From the NCBI GenBank assembly GCA_001414485.1, contig LLEY01000031.1, positions 372,001 through 436,000 on the forward strand: a stretch of 64,000 bases of DNA, read 5' to 3'. A program made the position numbers and the translations under genes. Under the pieces are notes generated by a model. That model made no database searches and had not been told where the DNA came from. It saw only the letters and a list, made by a program, of their open reading frames with translations. This document shows, piece by piece, positions 59,762 through 64,000 of this stretch (position 1 is the stretch's first letter; every line of letters begins with the position of its first letter). This DNA is from Calycina herbarum (Eukaryota; Ascomycota; Leotiomycetes; Helotiales; Pezizellaceae).

Positions 59762-62054
59762 ACGTAGTTTATTATCGAGTCGTCTATATTATCGAGTTGT
59801 CTACTAAAAATATATATAAAAAACGTCTATACAACCCTAGTAAAAATCTATAATTCTTAATAAAAATTAATAAAATTAAAAAATCTACTTTATTACTAAC
59901 GTGTTTTATTACTTAGCAAGCTATATTACTTAGTAAGCTACTTTTCTAGACCTCTTAACTACTAAACCTTATAATACTACTAAATCAAGCTTAAAACAGT
60001 TAATTTAAATCGGAGTCTAATAAACTAGATATATCTACAGCTTCTAAGTAGGTTCTTATATTATAGCTAGGTTTATAACAGATACTATAGACCTGACCAG
60101 TCGTATAGCACTACTTCGACAAACCCTCGCTAACATCTTCGTCGTATCTTTTTTCTTTAACTAAGCTCTTATCTTTTAAAAGCTACTCTATCTATAATCT
60201 AGTAAGAAGTCTAGAATCCTATAAACGAGTTCTTTTTACACGTCGCTACTTTAAAAGGACTTTATTTACCTCTTTAAGCGTCTTAATTCTATTAGTTATA
60301 AGCGTTAACTTATAGTTAATCGCGACTATAGCCTTTACTAGCTAGTCGATAGTAGTAATAATTAGAGTTAGCAAGCTTTCCTAGTACTTAGCTACCTAAT
60401 CTTTAATTAGAGTAGACTAGGAAATAGCTTTAATTGTATTCTTTAGCATCTAGGAGACCTAAGGTTAGAGTAAACTAGGAGGTGTTCTATAGAGAGAAGG
60501 CGTCTATAAACAAATATCTAGCTTTAATATTACTACTTATAGGTTCTAAGGTACTAGGCTAGACCCTTAGAAGCTACCTTTAACGTTTTTTTCTATAAAA
60601 ACTATAGTAAAGGCTGCTTTAAACGTAGGAAAGAACTCGTCCTTAGTAATATATATAATTTAAAGCTAGACTAGATATAATATCTAGTTACTATATACCT
60701 GTTTTAATAAGCTAAATAAGCCGACGTTAAGAGGCTAAGTTAAGTGCGAAGAATAAGGAGGTAGGTATAGTAGTATTATATCGTTTTCCTTATAGTATTT
60801 ATTAAACTTAGTATTAACGTAGCTCTTATAACTGTCTAATATAAGCATCTGATAACGGCTAACTCAACGTACCTGAGTTACTTAATTAAAGTGTTTAAGC
60901 TATTCTAAACCTATATTATTATTAGTCTAACTGTTTTAAGTTATTTTAATAACCTAATCTGCTAGTATATTACTATTCTAGTACTAAGGCGTAAGGTGAA
61001 ATCGACCTTAAACGTATAGAAAAGAGGGTACTATATAGCTGTCTACTATAACTGTATAAATCGCTATAGCTTATTCCCGATTACTAGGCTAAATAAGCTT
61101 TAGATTAGACTATTAATTAGAGTATATAACAACTGTCTTTCCGTCGATTATACCTATTATAAAGCTAGTCTTGTCGAAGTTATAGAAATCAGAGTCTTAG
61201 ATCCTATACTTTATATATATATTCGTAACTAATTAAAACCACGTGCTTAATATGTCTAGATCTTCTAAGAGGGCTCTCTAGTAGTCGTAGGCGCGAGAAA
61301 GACGTATAGAAAGCTCTAGTCGTCGTTGAATAAAGCGAGAGGTCTAGCACTTCCTAACACGTTATACGCTACGCTTGTCTATTAGAAGGTCGACTATATC
61401 TTATATATCTGCTCTCTAGGGCGAAAACCCTCTAGTATCTTAGTTAAGAATATATTAAATAATCGCCTCCTCTTCTACTAGAGTTAGATTCGGCTGCCTA
61501 TGTTAGGTGTCTATCTATAAGGTATAACTAGCTATTCTATACTATAATGTCGATCAAGGGATGTTAAACTGCTTTACTAGCTTACGTTAGCTTAAACGCG
61601 GGTTCGTTCGCTTTACTTCGATCGTAAGAGTAATTTAAGCTTTAATTATTTATGTTTAAGTTATTTTAATATAAAGAATCGCGTCTTATAGTTAGATAGT
61701 TAGTAGTAGGGAAAAATAGCTCGCTAAGTAATATGGCTCGCTAAGTAATAAAACACGTTATATAAATAAGTAATATTAAAAATTTTAAACGCTTACTAGC
61801 TATAACTAACGATTCGCTTAAAATTACCTCTGTATTTATTGATTTTTTTTAATTTTTTTAATAACTTAGCTATTATAATTAGTTAGTATCTAAGATTTCT
61901 AATATTATTTATATATATAGTAATAAAGTAAGGTTTTTAATTTTATTAATTTTTATTAAGAATTATAGATTTTTACTAGAGTTATATAGACGTTTTTTAT
62001 ATATATTTTTAGTAGACGACTCGATGATATAGACGACTTGATAATAAACCACGT
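59762..62054. mobile_element. Non-autonomous long-TIR element E9, split by E8
   Basis: Ends ACGTAGTTTATTATCGAGTC... and the complement, TA on each side (59760-59761, 62055-62056). Without E8 it is 431 bp. About 135 bp at the left end (59762-59896) is the near-perfect reverse complement of the right end (about 61920-62054), leaving a centre of about 160 bp with no coding sequence. Same ACGT terminus as the pogo-like elements, so probably mobilised by one of them. Confidence 0.8.
59899..61758 (-). mobile_element. pogo/Fot1-like transposon E8, inserted in E9 (1860 bp)
   Basis: Same inverted-repeat motif as E7, opposite orientation; TA on each side (59897-59898, 61759-61760). Transposase remnant on minus, mirror image of E7 domain for domain. 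E7 and E8 are the two closest copies in the window. Confidence 0.87.
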
Positions 62055-62056
62055 TA

Positions 62057-62183
62057 TATATAATATATATAAAGCTAATAAAGCTAAAAAGTAGTTATAA
62101 TAATTAGATAAGAAGGAAGAAGAGGAGGTAGCCGAGGCGCGCCGAAAGGCAAGGCCCAGGCTTAGGCAGTTTTAAGAAGGCGC
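62057..62183 (+). other. Short relic with a GC-rich, coding-like patch
   Basis: Between E9 and the next LTR. 62105-62175 reads on + as a charged stretch (EEEEVAEARRKARPRLRQF) like the C-terminal tails of pogo-type transposases, and is less mutated than its surroundings. Confidence 0.35.
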
Positions 62184-62617
62184 TGTAACGGAACTTAAAC
62201 GAACTAAACAAAGATGACTAAGTCTCGAAGGTTAGTATATAGTAAGAAGTATAAATGCGCTAGATTGTTCACTTAGAAGCGAACTTGTTACTTATATTAA
62301 AGATGTTAAATAAGCTAATAAGATTAATAACTAAAGTTAAGTACGAAGCTTCTATCTAGATAGCAGACGTGCTAGTATATATAGAAGATTCCTTCTCTAT
62401 ACCAGCTTGCTAGCTTAGTCGCTCCGTCGCTGCTAGACTGCTAGACCTATCGCCCTATCTAGCGAACTCTTATTATATGATTATAACTAAAAGAAATCCC
62501 TAGATTACTTAGCTAACCTAACCGATCCCTATCTATTATAAGAGTATTCTAATAGTACTTAACCTATTAAGACGCTGCCTAGTCTTTACTTATTATATAT
62601 ATACGTGATTTATAACA
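62184..62617 (-). repeat. 3' LTR of the right-hand chromovirus
   Basis: 434 bp, TGTAACGG...TTATAACA, same family as the solo LTR at 15996-16433; matches along the full length. Confidence 0.88.
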
Positions 62618-62707
62618 CTATCCCCTTCTTAGCTTAGCGTATTCCTACACTTAAGTACAACCTAAGAAATATTATTAGAAGGCTAGTAGCCTTCTTTCTT
62701 TTCTAAT

Positions 62708-63334
62708 ATAAATGCTCTCTATTCCCTATAACGAACTAACTACAAAGCCCTTAATAGAGTAATTAATTTATCTAGTAAGAAAATAGCTCTATATACCTAT
62801 TATAAAAACGCTAATAAGGAACACGAGTATTTTAGTCCTAGAGACTAAAAGCTATTATAGTATAGTTGCTATACTACTATAAACAAGTCTTATAATATTT
62901 ATATTATTAATCGAATACTTATAGCAAACGAGTAGGAGAGCGTCGATTCCTAGATCGAGTAGCTAGATAATAAAGAGGAGAAGAGTTATATAATTATAGC
63001 CGAGGCTATAGCTCGTATTCGTCGACTAAAGAAGTAAAAACGCTAACTCTATAAGAAGCGTTAAAGGATAATAGCTACTAGTCTTAACTCACTTAACAAG
63101 TTAGATACTACTAAAGATTTAGAAAGAAGGAAAAAAGAGAAGGAGAAAGAAAAGAAGCAGATAGAAGAAGAGGCTACTAGGCTAGCCGCTCTCCCTACGC
63201 CCGACGTTTCCGACCCTGCCTTCGCTCTAGGCCTTAACCTAGTCTTTCTTAAGTCCTTTCCTACTAACTACGCGATATAGGTAGACTTAGGTTTCGACAA
63301 TAGAACTTCTAAAGTTTCTTCGAGTACTAGCTAA
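62708..63334 (+). pseudogene. Decayed antisense ORF of the chromovirus (about 208 codons)
   Basis: A single plus-strand frame, opposite to gag-pol, stays protein-like for about 208 codons once in-frame TAG/TAA codons (probable CAG, TGG or CAA before RIP) are allowed. It ends at TAA 63332-63334. Content: NALYSL...ALYTYYKNAN (possible CxxC-type knuckle, now Tyr), SYNIYIINRILIANE, a coiled coil (ERRKKEKEKEKKQIEEEA), then LAALPTPDVSDPAFALGL and NYAI*VDLGFDN. The start would be at 62708, now ATA. Function unknown; extra antisense genes have been reported in some Botrytis gypsy elements (recollection, not checked). Confidence 0.55.
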
Positions 63335-64000
63335 TGTTTTTTCTAGGTTCCTAAGTATTTTCTAAATATAGGTAATCTAACTATTTTATTAAATATCTAA
63401 CTTATCCTCTAATAAGTCTATAGTTAAGAATCCTCTTAACTTTATACTTAGTATTTAGATTTACTAGTTAAATTTCTATAAGTAGGGCTAGTAGTGCTCT
63501 CGGTAGTACTAGTTTAAGTAGGGATATATAGAATACTAGGTAGATGTTTATTATCCTTAGTAGTACTAATTTATAATTTAAAGGTCCTCTAACGTGTTTA
63601 ATTTTAAATAGTCTAAGTTTTTTATAATCTAGTTTATTACTTAGTCTTTTTATATTAATATTTTTCTATACTAAGTAGACTTTATCTCCCTCTTTTAGTA
63701 TTAGCTTCTAACTACATCGTTTATTATAGTAGTACGTGTTTCTTTCTACTATAAATTATAGGTCCTCTATAAGTTCCTTATATAGACTCTTGATTTTTAA
63801 GACCTAAATACGAGTAAGTTAGTTATTAATAGTTATAGATAGTAGCTCTTAATATATTAATAATTTATACTTAAAATTAGTATAGAATAGTATAATAAGT
63901 GTTATTTCTATTACTAAACTATTATAAGTAAACTATACTAAGGGTAATAGTTCTACCTAGTTGTCTTACTAGTAGTTTATATAATAACAAAGGTATGTTT

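Larger units (their letters stand above)
62184..64000 (-). mobile_element. Ty3/gypsy chromovirus, 3' part only (runs off the window)
   Basis: Begins with a 434-bp LTR next to GGCGC (62179-62183), the presumed left target duplication. Minus-strand polypurine tract GAAGGGGATAG (62618-62628). Minus-strand integrase C-terminus and chromodomain at about 63340-63780 (EGDKVYLV, VRGPLNYKLVL, then RYLIK and ENT*EP, where * was probably Trp). A plus-strand ORF relic lies between the LTR and pol. Gag and most of pol are outside the window. Confidence 0.85.

Overview
The window comes from a filamentous ascomycete, most like a leotiomycete of the Sclerotinia/Botrytis type. The evidence is short spliceosomal introns (mostly 46-90 nt, GT..AG, CTAAC/CTAAT branch sites), fungal protein families, Ty3/gypsy chromoviruses and heavy RIP-style C-to-T/G-to-A decay of repeats. 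The species assignment is inference. The window has two compartments: a gene-bearing part of ordinary base composition (1-41.6 kb) and an AT-rich, stop-riddled transposon graveyard (41.6-64 kb).

Gene part. 1-2.6 kb (-): a 13-exon pyruvate-decarboxylase-type ThDP enzyme, cut by the window start. 3.2-6.8 kb (+): three secreted-protein loci that all look broken (an 8-cysteine protein and a jacalin/aerolysin-like pore-former, both without an ATG, and a GPI-protein remnant). 9.1-10.2 kb (+): unknown protein. 11-12.4 kb (+): OBG/YchF-type GTPase. 13.5-14.6 kb (-): single-pass membrane protein. 15.5-17.2 kb: RIP-damaged Tc1-like transposon split by a solo LTR. 18.9 kb: tiny TA-flanked palindromic MITE. 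19.9-21 kb (-): amidoligase-fold protein. 22-24.4 kb (-): large fungal membrane glycoprotein. 26.5-27.5 kb (+) and 30.1-30.6 kb (-): unknown proteins. 32.4-36.3 kb (+): RAD53/CHK2-like FHA-kinase. 37.4-37.9 kb: hAT-type MITE with an 8-bp target duplication. 38.4-41.1 kb (-): secreted S8 protease with a changed catalytic Asp. No biosynthetic cluster or operon-like logic links these genes.

Transposon part. A complete chromovirus (41,617-47,967, TSD TAGAC) forms the border. Its gene-side LTR is nearly unmutated while its distal LTR is heavily mutated. Next comes a Russian-doll stack of TA-flanked pogo/Fot1-like elements. Removing the inserts from the outermost one leaves exactly 1860 bp, the length of three other copies. 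All seven elements with this terminus carry a 17-bp-period direct repeat inside each inverted terminal repeat, with a different motif per subfamily. The window ends inside a second chromovirus that carries a decayed antisense ORF beside its 3' LTR. No live transposase gene remains.
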